From Runella sp. SP2 (lineage in GTDB: Bacteria > Bacteroidota > Bacteroidia > Cytophagales > Spirosomataceae): a stretch of DNA of 64,000 nucleotides. The notes beneath the pieces are model-generated. The model was not told where the DNA came from and made no database searches. It saw nothing but the letters and a program-made list of their open reading frames with translations. Where the stretch lies: NCBI RefSeq assembly GCF_003711225.1, contig NZ_CP031030.1, forward strand, positions 2,232,001 to 2,296,000, given 5' to 3'. Below are positions 43,578 to 52,788 of the stretch, piece by piece. A program made the translations under genes and the position numbers. Each line of letters starts with the position of its first letter. Position 1 is the stretch's first letter.

Positions 43578-44582
43578 TTACCACATCATTTTAAAAGGTT
43601 TATATACTTCCATACCGAGCAGGTGCTTTTGCAGTTTGTAGCACTCTAGTTTTACTAAATGCTTATAACTCACGCTTCTACCCAACGAACGATGTTTAAA
43701 TGTCTCTTTCAGCCGCTCTTCAAACGCTTGTACAAATACTTTTTTTGCCCCTTCTTTCAACACGCAGCGGTTGATATCCTGCCGAAAATCGCTGGCTTGT
43801 AGCTGTTTTTTGTTCAATACGGTGAAAATCGTGCGATCGACCAACATGGGTTTAAATATCTCCGACAAATCCAACGCCAAAGAATACCGCCTCGCCCCAG
43901 GTTCGTGCAAAAAACTGATGGTGGGATTGAGTTGGGTGTGGTAAATTTGGTCTAAACACACCGTATAACACATCATATTGCCAAACGAAATCAACGCATT
44001 CACCTCGTTTTGAGGCGGTTGCTTGCTGCGGTTTCCCATGTCAAAATCGTTGATTATCTCCCCAAACGCCCCATAATAGGCTTGTCGGATATTGCCTTCG
44101 ATGCCCATCAACTCCGAAATGCCTCCCGCATTGGCAATCAATGGCGTAAAACTGTCGATTTGTCCAAGTTGCTTCGCTACGTCTTTACCGCGCCCTTGGT
44201 AGTACTTTAGGTTTTTGGACATGTTAAAAGCCGCCCCTTCGACCAAGGTCTTCGCTACGACCATTCGTTTTTTGTCGGAGAGATAATGTCGCGTTTGTTC
44301 TACTTGCATTTTGCCCGCCAACAAATACTCTTTGGCCATAAACGACCCCGTATAATGTTCGTAATAGTCGAAAAAATGAACCGATACGTGGTTTTTACCC
44401 AAAAAATTGTACATCGCGCTGTTGGCGTCCAAACTCCCAAAACAGTAGAGGTTATCGACTCCTTCAATGGGAATATAGCGCGGCTGTCCTTCGTTACCGT
44501 CCTCGTCAACGGGCACAAAACAGAGGGTGTTGTCTTTTCGACTCAAGCGGCCAGGGTTAAAGAGATAATAGCTTTTTTTCAT
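43578..44582 (-). CDS. cas1: CRISPR integrase Cas1 (type I-B)
   Basis: The ATG at 44582 gives 334 residues. The N-terminal beta domain starts KKSYYLFNPGRLSRKDNTL. The catalytic helical domain carries E162 (GIEGNIRQAYY), H226 (FLHEPG) and D238 (ALDLSEIFKP), the expected metal-binding triad. With Cas2 it integrates new spacers at the leader end. The start codon is near the cas4 stop, and the genes are adjacent in the usual cas4-cas1-cas2 order. Confidence 0.96.
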   Translation of the reverse strand: MKKSYYLFNPGRLSRKDNTLCFVPVDEDGNEGQPRYIPIEGVDNLYCFGSLDANSAMYNFLGKNHVSVHFFDYYEHYTGSFMAKEYLLAGKMQVEQTRHYLSDKKRMVVAKTLVEGAAFNMSKNLKYYQGRGKDVAKQLGQIDSFTPLIANAGGISELMGIEGNIRQAYYGAFGEIINDFDMGNRSKQPPQNEVNALISFGNMMCYTVCLDQIYHTQLNPTISFLHEPGARRYSLALDLSEIFKPMLVDRTIFTVLNKKQLQASDFRQDINRCVLKEGAKKVFVQAFEERLKETFKHRSLGRSVSYKHLVKLECYKLQKHLLGMEVYKPFKMMW

Positions 44583-44602
44583 TTTTTGTCTTCCAATGGT
44601 TG

Positions 44603-45139
44603 TTATTCGTCTCCCACCCAGCAAAATTCAAAATAGCTACACGTTTTGCATTTTGAAATTGGCAACTTCAGCGGACATTGTTCTTGTTCGAGCACTTCCC
44701 TGATTTTTTCGATACTGGCTTCAATTCGTAGCACGTCGGCTTCCCCAAGTATCACCCGTTCGGTTTGGCGTAATTTGGGGTATTCGATAACGCCGTGACT
44801 GACTTCTACGCCATTTTTCTGCAACAAATAAAGATAAAACTGCAATTGCGCGACATGCGCCCATTCTTTGGCTGCCGATTTTTTGGTTTCGTGAACAATC
44901 CCACGTTTGGCGTCAAAAAAGTCGATTTTGGCCGTTAGGACTACCTTTTCGTTCTCAAGGGGGAGCGATATTTCTAGTTCTTCGTTTTTGTCGGCCCGAA
45001 AAGGGTAACTCTCTTCCCCTATCAGCTTGCCTTCATACACCACCTCCGAGGTGTGTTCCATTCGGATGGCATGGTAGTGCAGCCACATTTTGCGGTGGCA
45101 AAGCTGGTAATAGTTTAACAATGTCGCGTTGATGTTCAT
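44603..45139 (-). CDS. cas4: CRISPR-associated exonuclease Cas4
   Basis: The 178-residue protein has the RecB-like nuclease motif D73 (KIDFF) and E84-x-K86 (HETKKS). Four cysteines for an Fe-S cluster are in place: C14 (YYQLCHRKMWLHY), C164, C167 and C173. It trims and orients prespacers using the PAM. Its ATG overlaps the stop of the transposase gene just upstream (ATGA), an unusual neighbour for cas4. Confidence 0.94.
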   Translation of the reverse strand: MNINATLLNYYQLCHRKMWLHYHAIRMEHTSEVVYEGKLIGEESYPFRADKNEELEISLPLENEKVVLTAKIDFFDAKRGIVHETKKSAAKEWAHVAQLQFYLYLLQKNGVEVSHGVIEYPKLRQTERVILGEADVLRIEASIEKIREVLEQEQCPLKLPISKCKTCSYFEFCWVGDE

Positions 45140-45648
45140 TGGTCAAAAAATTTGTCCCAGAAACGTTCTTGCCAACCAAAATTCTGCTTTGGAAAGGTTT
45201 CACGGATATGTTTGGTACAGGCCGATTTAAACGATCGAATCACGGTTGGTATCGACCCTGCATCGGGCGAAATCGCCTGATAAAACGTGGGGGCATTCGT
45301 GGGGGGTAGAGACGTTGCATGCAACGTCTCTACGTCGTCGTCACCATTGTCGCCCCGATTTTGTTCCTGCAACGATTTATCCAATACCAAAATCCCGTGA
45401 ATATGATTTGGCATCGTCACAAAGGCCCCCAACGCAATGTGTGGAAAATGCGCGGGGATGTCGTACCAACACCCCTGCACAATTGCCCCCATGGTCGATA
45501 ATTTCATTTTACCATTGACACATTCGCCAAAGAAATGTGCGCGATCTTTGGTACAAATGGTAATGAAATAAGCCCCTTCCGACCCATAATCCCATCCTTT
45601 CAACCGTGCCGATTCGATACGGTATTTATTTTCAAACAATTTCCCCAT
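45136..45648 (-). CDS. REP-associated tyrosine transposase (RAYT), probably C-terminally truncated
   Basis: The 170-residue Y1-transposase-like protein has the HUH motif at H82/H84 (MPNHIHGILV) and the N-terminal YFITICTKDR pattern of the family. The helix expected to carry the catalytic Tyr reads TVIRSFKSACTKHIRE, with Phe140 at the position I would align to that Tyr; an alignment is needed. The protein ends WQERFWDKFFDQ, about 30-40 residues earlier than usual, at a stop overlapping cas4. A 28-base palindrome inside the gene encodes VETLHATSL (106-114). It is probably inactive or domesticated. Confidence 0.85.
   Translation of the reverse strand: MGKLFENKYRIESARLKGWDYGSEGAYFITICTKDRAHFFGECVNGKMKLSTMGAIVQGCWYDIPAHFPHIALGAFVTMPNHIHGILVLDKSLQEQNRGDNGDDDVETLHATSLPPTNAPTFYQAISPDAGSIPTVIRSFKSACTKHIRETFPKQNFGWQERFWDKFFDQ
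45306..45333. repeat. 28-bp perfect palindrome inside the RAYT gene
   Basis: Both strands read the same, beginning GTAGAGACGTTGCA. It is translated in frame within the transposase. The same kind of sequence is known as a widely dispersed palindromic repeat in bacteria (from memory). Confidence 0.85.
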
Positions 45649-45686
45649 AGCCGTCTAAATTTTTTAGGCATTAGACGGCTATGGGG
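45643..45686. repeat. REP hairpin covering the RAYT start codon
   Basis: A 16-bp stem (45643-45658 with 45671-45686, core CATAGCCGTCTAA) and 12-base loop. The transposase ATG (45646-45648) lies in the left arm. This is probably the cognate REP of the RAYT. Confidence 0.8.
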
Positions 45687-45708
45687 GAGAATGGTAATGG
45701 CTATCTTT

Positions 45709-46764
45709 TTATTGATTTTCGTAGTCAAAGGCTGATAAAAGTTCAATCAACTTAGCCTCAGCGCGGTCGAGAGCGTCGTAGGTTTCCCCTTTAGTTCGGA
45801 TATAACCACCAGCTTGCAAGGTGATATACGTTTCCACACCCATATTTTTGAGACTTTCATCAATAATAGGTTCTGCTTTTTCAGAGTCTTCTTCCGACAG
45901 TTTTGCTCGAATACTTCCTGCTATCAAATTAGCATTATCACTAATCGAAATGGCCAAAGTATCCATTAAACTGAATGTACGTGCTTGGTTAGATGTTATT
46001 CTCCAATTGATTATTGCTTTTGCCAAACCTTTTATCCAAGCATCACGTAATTCCTTTGGGGCAACTAGACATGGCCCGAAAACATTTTTTGACTCAACCC
46101 AGCCTTCACTTTTCAATTTAGCTATAGTTTCATCACTCATTTCAGGCTCAAAAGAGTTAGTTGTTACAGAGAATAAACGACGTAAGTCTATGGCAATGTC
46201 AGCAACAAAGAGACCAGTAGCTCTATTTGCGGGTTTAATCCATTTTCTACTGAGACTTCTGTCTTTTCCCTCTAAAAAAGCAACAATTTCATCATTATTT
46301 AATTTATTGCCCTTCTCATCTCTTACAATAACTTCGTTATTAGACCTTTCACTTCTATCAAAAGAAGCATTTTCTCTGTAAGTTCCTGCTAATAATGGGT
46401 GTAATGCTCTCATGGCTGATATAGATAAAGGACTCCGTCTTTTCAAAGTTCGGTCTTTCCCACCCTTAGCAGCTTTCATCCATCCGCCAAATAGCTGGTC
46501 AGCATAAGTTGGGTCACAAGTTCCATAGACCTCTCCCTCTTCCAAGTTTTTTTGTTTGTTTACGTCAAACAAAAAAGTGGTAGGTGAAGGAGTTTGTTTA
46601 ATAGCTTCGCAAAGAGAATCAATTAAAGACCTTTTAACTTGCTGCCCACTTGAAAAAGGAATATACTTACCAAACTGAACATCAAAATAAGTCTTTTGAC
46701 CGTCTGCAACACAAAAAACAGTGTGTTCGGCTCTTTTTAGTGTTCTGATATAGAGGGTATTCAT
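45709..46764 (-). CDS. cas7: Cascade backbone protein Cas7 (DevR/Csp1-like)
   Basis: The 351-residue protein begins MNTLYIRTLKRAEHTVFCV and contains GKYIPFSSGQQVKRSLIDSL, matching the DevR/Cst2-type Cas7 of subtype I-B and the Porphyromonas (PGING) variant. Cas7 forms the RNA-binding backbone of Cascade. It follows cas8 after 20 bases. The order cas8-cas7 with Cas5 upstream supports the subtype call. Confidence 0.85.
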   Translation of the reverse strand: MNTLYIRTLKRAEHTVFCVADGQKTYFDVQFGKYIPFSSGQQVKRSLIDSLCEAIKQTPSPTTFLFDVNKQKNLEEGEVYGTCDPTYADQLFGGWMKAAKGGKDRTLKRRSPLSISAMRALHPLLAGTYRENASFDRSERSNNEVIVRDEKGNKLNNDEIVAFLEGKDRSLSRKWIKPANRATGLFVADIAIDLRRLFSVTTNSFEPEMSDETIAKLKSEGWVESKNVFGPCLVAPKELRDAWIKGLAKAIINWRITSNQARTFSLMDTLAISISDNANLIAGSIRAKLSEEDSEKAEPIIDESLKNMGVETYITLQAGGYIRTKGETYDALDRAEAKLIELLSAFDYENQ

Positions 46765-46784
46765 ACAATCTTTATTTTAAAGTT

Positions 46785-48101
46785 TTAAGATTTTTTTTCA
46801 ACAAAAGCGTAATCGAACTTTAGAAGTGTACAGAAATAAGCAAACTCTTCATTTGTCATTAGGTGTACTTCGTCTTTGAGTTGTTTAATTATTTCTAAAT
46901 CCTTACTCTCAAGATCTTTAATCATTTCTATCAAAGCCTCAATGAATAACCTCCTAGTTTTAGACGCAAATAATTTAGAGTCAATCAAGGTTTTTCGGTC
47001 ATTTTTAGTGCCTTGATTCCTATACCTCAGAATGGTCTCCGCCAATTCTAGCGTATAATTGGTAATTTCTTCTTTGTTTTTTGTTAGCATTGCAGTAAGC
47101 CAAGTTTTGTATGCAAAATAATTGAGTGTATCATCTGGTTTGGAGAAAGACAAATTCTTGCTTTCACCCATGTACTTTGTAATTCCTTCGGGCCTAAGAG
47201 CTTGTAAGCCAATACTTCCAAGTTCGCAAGCACGTTTTATGTGCATGCCGAAAAGTGCCTCAAAACGTTTCTTGTCAGTATCAAAACTTCCAAAAAGCTG
47301 CCTGTAAACTTCGATGATTCTACTTCCAGATTTGAGGTAAAATGGAATAAATCCGATTGTTTTATTGGTTTGCCCAAATCCATAGACATAGCCTGTTTTT
47401 TCCCCTTTCGGATATAGTTGAGATAAGCTAAAAAACAACGCCGACCAATTGACAGTATTCGCTTCTATCAAAGTAGCGTTCACTTCAAAAATTTTCTGAG
47501 TTTGTAAGTCGGTAAAATCAAAGTCTTCTCGAAACACTTCTGAGTCTAATGAATACGTAAGCCATTGCCCATTCCATGTATTGATTTGATTTCCTCTCAG
47601 TTTACTTAATGAATTATCATTCAAATATTTACGATAAACTTGCCAACCTTCAAAAGTTTTGAGGGTTATTTCTGGGTCATCAAAAAGAATAGAAAAACCA
47701 CCTGCGACACCAATTCCTAAGCCACTTCCAATCCAAGAAAGATAGACATCATCAGAAGTAGTAGGTAGTTTTACATCACTCACCAAACCCGAAGTGCTAG
47801 CATATTCCTTGGTTTCAGAAGCAGGAAAACCCAAAGCAAAACTTCCATCTGGCTCCTCGTTCTCTACTTTTGAAAACAGGTTCTCTAATTTTTCCTTTCG
47901 TTCGTCACTTGTTAATGTATCTGGTTTCTGTCCTGATTTCATTTGTACAAATGGCGAGTTTGTAATCCACTGCATATATTTGGAGTGGTTATAGAACAAT
48001 TCAAAATAGACTTCCTCAAAAAACTCCTTGGGTGATTTGTTTGATTCATACTTTTTATTGTATGCTTCCAAGAAAGTTCTACCCACCACAGTTGTTATCA
48101 T
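46785..48101 (-). CDS. cas8: Cascade large subunit Cas8 (Csp2/Cas8c-like)
   Basis: A 438-residue protein in the Cas8 position between cas3 and cas7. The sequence has no nuclease motif. It contains WIGSGLGIGVAGGFSILFD and many helices, resembling the Csp2-type large subunit of the PGING variant. Large subunits recognise the PAM and recruit Cas3. Assignment leans on operon position as well as on length; Cas8 proteins diverge strongly. Its ATG overlaps the cas3 stop (ATGA). Confidence 0.75.
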   Translation of the reverse strand: MITTVVGRTFLEAYNKKYESNKSPKEFFEEVYFELFYNHSKYMQWITNSPFVQMKSGQKPDTLTSDERKEKLENLFSKVENEEPDGSFALGFPASETKEYASTSGLVSDVKLPTTSDDVYLSWIGSGLGIGVAGGFSILFDDPEITLKTFEGWQVYRKYLNDNSLSKLRGNQINTWNGQWLTYSLDSEVFREDFDFTDLQTQKIFEVNATLIEANTVNWSALFFSLSQLYPKGEKTGYVYGFGQTNKTIGFIPFYLKSGSRIIEVYRQLFGSFDTDKKRFEALFGMHIKRACELGSIGLQALRPEGITKYMGESKNLSFSKPDDTLNYFAYKTWLTAMLTKNKEEITNYTLELAETILRYRNQGTKNDRKTLIDSKLFASKTRRLFIEALIEMIKDLESKDLEIIKQLKDEVHLMTNEEFAYFCTLLKFDYAFVEKKS

Positions 48102-50242
48102 AAAAATTGATGTTTAGAGTCCAAGTTTTCTTCTTTTATTTCACTGAGCATCAGTCCTTTTGCGATGCTATATGCCTTATCGGGGATTACAAAAGGTCGG
48201 TTACCTTTTTCAAGTTGCTCCATTTTATGCACTGAGAAATACCGAATAGGTATCTCCAATTCAAGTCGTCGTTCAAAAAAGGAATTTTCGTATTCTTCTC
48301 GGTCAGCTTCTCGGATACATGCAACCGAATCAATGTCGAGTAGTTCAAATAGAATAGATTTACTCACATGCGTTAGTTTGTCGATGGTTATTCGTCCATC
48401 AGTTTTGAATTTTGCATGTTCTTCAATATTCATAAAATCAATAGAGGGAAATACTGCATCTATTTTGTCTTGCAAATGCCTTTCATTTAAGATTTCTCCA
48501 TCAACAATTTCGTCAAAAGACCTTTTCAATACTTCAACATCGTAGGGCTTCGCTTCTTTTTTAGTTTCGGGTGGAGCTATCACATATACGTCTTTGATTT
48601 GTCTTTCAGCAGTACGTTTTCTGTTGATACGTCCAAATCGCTGAACCATGGCATCCAGTGGGGCAGTTTCGGTAATCATCACATCAAAACTTATGTCCAA
48701 ACTCACTTCGACTATTTGGGTCGATACCACTATACAAGCTTTATTAGAAGTATTAAACTCCTCGGTTGGGTTTCCGTTTTCATCAAGCCCAATCAACAGC
48801 TTTTCTTTTTCATTTCTATCAACACGTCTAAATCTGCTGTGAAGCAATAAAATAGGTATCGTTGGGTATTTTTCACTCAAAACATCATACACGAGTTGGG
48901 CTTGTTTTACTTGATTTAATACAACTAATACCTTTTGATCTTTTTGAACGGCGGCATCAATAACTTTTTCACTTGATTGAAAATCTGCCAACTTGTGAGT
49001 TCGATGTCGGTCAAATAAATCTAATTCTTCCTTCGACAAACTTGTTTCTAATACATCATCTCCTAAAATTTCAAGTATTTTTTGGTACAAAACCGTCGGC
49101 ATAGTCGCCGTTCCGATATGAATTCGACATTCTATTTTTTTCAAAATTTCCACCAACTTCAGTACAATTGCCTGTGAAATACCCGTGTAGGTATGAATCT
49201 CGTCAAGAATAATATCGCACCCTTTCAAGTCCAAAAGCAAAGCTTCGTAACCTTTCAATCCGAAAGCAATCGCTGCCAATTGATGCGGAGTTAAGATTTT
49301 CACTGCTGAGCCAAAGAGCGATTGAAGTACACTTTCTTCTTCATCCTGCTTACGTTTGACAACCGTTGACGCTCCATGAAGTACCCGTATATCAAGATTG
49401 GGGTTCGACTTTTCAAGGTCATTAGCAACTCTTTTGTACATCGCATTGATAGATGCTTGAAAAGGAAGCGTATAAAAAACTCGTCCACGACACCTTTTGA
49501 ACAAATAATCTGTCTTCCCTGCCCCCGTACAAGCCACTACAATTGTATGTTTTTTATCTGATTGATAGTTCGTTTTTTGTGACAATGGATACAACGAACT
49601 TATTCTTTGATAAAAGCTCAGGTCTGGCAACTTAAAAGCATTCTCAATAAAACGTTGAGTATCACTAATAGCTGCCGAAGCAAAATGGTCAGCACCCATC
49701 AAAAGCCCCCGCCACTCAGAATAGCCTCGTTCATTTGATTTCCTTTTGGTATATCTAACCACTTTTTCCATGTTTTCCAAGGCTTGGTGTCTCGAAATTG
49801 GAGTTGCAGCTATTCCAAAGTGGTTCAATAAATCTATTCCGTCATTACTCCATTCTTCCCATTTACCCAGATGATGTTCTACATAATCATAGCCATTGTC
49901 TAAATCTAGTAATCCTTTTTCACCAACATCATTTTTCACTGATTTATGATGCCCCACTACCATTTCTATTAAAGCGGAGTGCTCATTTTCAGGAAAAATA
50001 GACAGAAAAAATAAAGAGCTAATTTCATGTCGTAATGGCTTTGTACTATTCGATTTCCCTAAAAGCCGTTGCTGAAAAAGTGGATGTGCTTTGCCTAAAT
50101 CGTGCAAAACAGCTCCTTTAAATGCCAACTCTTCCTCCAAATGAAGGTGTTTTGCAAATGCCCTGACAGCAATTCCAACATGAAGAAGGTGTTCCTGTAA
50201 TGAAGTCCATTCTGGGCTAGATTTTGCGAATAACTTTTTCAT
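48098..50242 (-). CDS. cas3: CRISPR helicase-nuclease Cas3 (HD-helicase fusion)
   Basis: The ATG at 50242 gives 714 residues. The HD nuclease domain has H47-D48 (VLHDLGKAHPLFQQ) and the further motif VVGHHKS. The SF2 helicase has VACTGAGKT (Walker A), ILDEIHTY (DExH) and, near the C-terminal side of the helicase, MVQRFGRINRKRT. Cas3 unwinds and degrades the target after Cascade binding. The start overlaps the Cas5 stop as TAATG. The frame extending to 50281 is inside cas5 and is rejected. Confidence 0.95.
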   Translation of the reverse strand: MKKLFAKSSPEWTSLQEHLLHVGIAVRAFAKHLHLEEELAFKGAVLHDLGKAHPLFQQRLLGKSNSTKPLRHEISSLFFLSIFPENEHSALIEMVVGHHKSVKNDVGEKGLLDLDNGYDYVEHHLGKWEEWSNDGIDLLNHFGIAATPISRHQALENMEKVVRYTKRKSNERGYSEWRGLLMGADHFASAAISDTQRFIENAFKLPDLSFYQRISSLYPLSQKTNYQSDKKHTIVVACTGAGKTDYLFKRCRGRVFYTLPFQASINAMYKRVANDLEKSNPNLDIRVLHGASTVVKRKQDEEESVLQSLFGSAVKILTPHQLAAIAFGLKGYEALLLDLKGCDIILDEIHTYTGISQAIVLKLVEILKKIECRIHIGTATMPTVLYQKILEILGDDVLETSLSKEELDLFDRHRTHKLADFQSSEKVIDAAVQKDQKVLVVLNQVKQAQLVYDVLSEKYPTIPILLLHSRFRRVDRNEKEKLLIGLDENGNPTEEFNTSNKACIVVSTQIVEVSLDISFDVMITETAPLDAMVQRFGRINRKRTAERQIKDVYVIAPPETKKEAKPYDVEVLKRSFDEIVDGEILNERHLQDKIDAVFPSIDFMNIEEHAKFKTDGRITIDKLTHVSKSILFELLDIDSVACIREADREEYENSFFERRLELEIPIRYFSVHKMEQLEKGNRPFVIPDKAYSIAKGLMLSEIKEENLDSKHQFL

Positions 50243-50829
50243 TAGAAATACTTTACAGGTGAGCCTACTATTTTTAACCAACCATACATTGCTTCGTTTG
50301 TCAAACGATTGTAGCCTACCAAAAACGACTTTTCATTTTTTTCAAACACTAATTCATAACCTGAATAACTTTCAGCATCACTTTCAAAATCAACTTGTTG
50401 TACCTCTTCTAAAATTTCGGGGAGTAGAATATCTTCATTACGGCACAAACAAACGTGTTGCGAAAAAGCCTTTCCAGCATCTTCTTTATTTTCAAACGCC
50501 AGATGTAATATAGGTTCGTGTAAAACCCCTCTAATCAAAATAGCATTGGGACGCTCAAATAATATCTGTTTGCCCTGTCGAGTCGAATTCCAACCGCGTG
50601 TTTGAATAACTTCCTGTTGGGAACTTATTTGACTGTATGAAAGTCGATGTCCAACAATCTTCCGAATTCCATGCACCCCCAACAACTCAGGAAATAGCTT
50701 TTTCTCAATACCTTCCACAATGGAAGGAGTAAGAAACTGTTGCGAAAATGTTTCGCTATCTCTTACCGCAGTCCACGGCTTTATAAAACCGAATTGCCCG
50801 CTGTATTTAACTACATAATATTTTTCCAT
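50242..50829 (-). CDS. cas5: Cascade subunit Cas5 (PGING-like Cas5p)
   Basis: The 195-residue protein begins MEKYYVVKYSGQFGFIKPWTAVRDSETFSQQF, a Cas5 RAMP start, followed by LTPSIVEGIEKKLFPELL and IVGHRLSYSQISSQQEV. Cas5 holds the 5' handle of the crRNA. The KPWTAVRD opening is, from memory, characteristic of the Porphyromonas gingivalis-type Cas5p. It begins 6 bases after cas6 and overlaps cas3. Confidence 0.85.
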   Translation of the reverse strand: MEKYYVVKYSGQFGFIKPWTAVRDSETFSQQFLTPSIVEGIEKKLFPELLGVHGIRKIVGHRLSYSQISSQQEVIQTRGWNSTRQGKQILFERPNAILIRGVLHEPILHLAFENKEDAGKAFSQHVCLCRNEDILLPEILEEVQQVDFESDAESYSGYELVFEKNEKSFLVGYNRLTNEAMYGWLKIVGSPVKYF

Positions 50830-50835
50830 TGTATC

Positions 50836-51501
50836 TTAAATTAATGAGCCAAATCCAATACCTGTTGAATTTCCTACGCCAACATTCCAAGCAAATGCCA
50901 GTTGTTCGGGAGTTCCGTTAATGATTACGGGACATATCGAGCCTTTGTTGAAAATGCCTTTGTAGGTAACTCCTTTAGTCGTTGGATTTTGATAAGATTC
51001 ATCAAACTGAACAGAAACATCTTCATACGACAATCCAGCATCATTCAGTTTATGTTGTAAGCTCTCGGTCAAAAACTGATTTGCTTCTTCATCATTATAA
51101 TAGAAGAATTTTACCCCTTTCTCTTCAGCTTGCGAACGCTTGATAAAAACAGGGCTACCTACCAAGAAGCGGTGCTGATATTCAAAATCTGGTTCTTTTT
51201 CAAGAGTCAAAGCCTTGATTTTCATTCCCCAACCAAAGTCATTGTCTTGCTGAATGCTTTTTATGAGCTGTTTTATGAGCGAACTATCATAACAACTAAT
51301 AAAAAATTGACTTCCTGTTTTAAAATTCAAACCTTTACTTCCTTCTTGACGACCATTTTTTAGCCATGAAAAAGAGTACAGAGATAACTTATCGTGTAAC
51401 TCATTTTTGCCAAGCCAATAATGTAACTTACTAACCTGCTGTTCCTGATAATTAAACGGAACGATAGTTGTATTTTTTGATAACCGAATATGAAGACGCA
51501 T
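50836..51501 (-). CDS. cas6: CRISPR endoribonuclease Cas6, operon copy
   Basis: The 221-residue protein ends with the Gly-rich loop of Cas6 (AWNVGVGNSTGIGFGSLI) and shows the two-ferredoxin RAMP pattern starting MRLHIRLSKNTTIVPFNYQ. Cas6 cuts the array transcript within each repeat. It is the first cas gene of the operon, directly before cas5. A second Cas6 of different sequence is encoded at 53.4-54.2 kb. Confidence 0.88.
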   Translation of the reverse strand: MRLHIRLSKNTTIVPFNYQEQQVSKLHYWLGKNELHDKLSLYSFSWLKNGRQEGSKGLNFKTGSQFFISCYDSSLIKQLIKSIQQDNDFGWGMKIKALTLEKEPDFEYQHRFLVGSPVFIKRSQAEEKGVKFFYYNDEEANQFLTESLQHKLNDAGLSYEDVSVQFDESYQNPTTKGVTYKGIFNKGSICPVIINGTPEQLAFAWNVGVGNSTGIGFGSLI

Positions 51502-51588
51502 ACTTGTTTTCTATAATTTATGTTTCAATTTTCTGATTCAAATATTCACCCCTCCCCCCCTCATTATTCGCCCTACCCCTCAAATTTT

Positions 51589-52518
51589 CTAAAAATTTAT
51601 TTTTGCAATGTGCCTTCGGATATGCGCAATGAGCAGTTCTGGTTCTACAATTTCAACGATATGCTCGTGATAGCCCAGAATAAAGTTGGTCAACCCGAAG
51701 AACTTCTCATTGACATTACATTCAAAATCATATACACCAGGCTCGTCAGCCGAGGGTTGTAAATAGGCTTGCGTAAGCGGGAAGCGTTCTATCAATTCGT
51801 TATAGCCACCCACACGCAAGCGGATGTGCACCCGTATTTTTTGGTCATTTACAATCCTAAAAGGGTCTGTGGCAGTTACATAATGTTGCGTTTCGTATTG
51901 CCAAGGTATTTCCTGCAACTCTACTCGCTCTATTCTTGAAATCCTGTAATGCCGAATATCCTTGCGTTCGATGGCAAAAGCATGAAGTATGTCCTCTTTC
52001 ACATTTACCGAAAACGGCTCTACCAATCTATCTGACACTTCGCTACTATTGGTTGAACGGTAATTGATCAGTTTCACCACTTTTTTATGTTGCTTGGCTT
52101 GCTCCAGCAAATTGGCTTTCGAGAGAAAAGTCCTTGAAAACAAGCTACTTCCCAATTTTGATACGTCATAAATTGCATTAAGCTTTTCCTGCATACGCTT
52201 CGTTCTTTTTTCAGAAGCTTTGGCGTTGTTGGCAAGAGCATCCATCAAAATTTCTTTCTCGGTTTCTGTGAAGAACAACATATCCTCTAAGTGTTGCATG
52301 GGCTTATTAGGAACGATAGCATATCGGTATTGATGGTCGTGTTCCACATTAAAATCGGCATCACGAAGCTCCTCAAAATCCTTTTTGATAGTATCGGGGA
52401 CTACATTGTACATGGTCGCCAATGCCTTTTTCGTATATTGGTACGGGCTCTCAATGAGGAGCTTGAGAATCGCCAACAAGCGGTATTTTGGACTATTATC
52501 GTTGAATTTATTCATCAC
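51589..52518 (-). CDS. WYL-domain transcriptional regulator of the CRISPR locus
   Basis: The 309-residue protein has an N-terminal HTH (YRLLAILKLLIESPYQYTKKALATMYNV). A linker of helices follows, then the WYL domain (about 165-225, with VKEDILHAFAIERKDIRHYRISRIERVEL) and a WCX-like C-terminal part. WYL proteins sense a nucleotide or nucleic-acid ligand and often control defence genes. It is transcribed in the same direction 87 bases before cas6, so it likely regulates the operon and may be its first gene. Confidence 0.88.
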   Translation of the reverse strand: MMNKFNDNSPKYRLLAILKLLIESPYQYTKKALATMYNVVPDTIKKDFEELRDADFNVEHDHQYRYAIVPNKPMQHLEDMLFFTETEKEILMDALANNAKASEKRTKRMQEKLNAIYDVSKLGSSLFSRTFLSKANLLEQAKQHKKVVKLINYRSTNSSEVSDRLVEPFSVNVKEDILHAFAIERKDIRHYRISRIERVELQEIPWQYETQHYVTATDPFRIVNDQKIRVHIRLRVGGYNELIERFPLTQAYLQPSADEPGVYDFECNVNEKFFGLTNFILGYHEHIVEIVEPELLIAHIRRHIAKINF

Positions 52519-52788
52519 TCAAATTCATTAACCTAGCGTATTTTCTTTTTCTAAAAATTAACTTCCGAAACCCTTTATTCCACCAGCTCCACACACCATC
52601 AAGCAACCCTTTCCAAATCATTCCAAGTTACCTATCTCTTTATGTTTAGTCTCATAACTTTAATTCATCAAGGTTACTTCTCTAAATTTAATCACTGGTT
52701 GAAATTCCAATTAAAATTTATTCCTTTGAAAATCAATCGAACTAAACAGTTTTTCTGCCAAAAACTTATCAAACGGTAACGCAAACCC

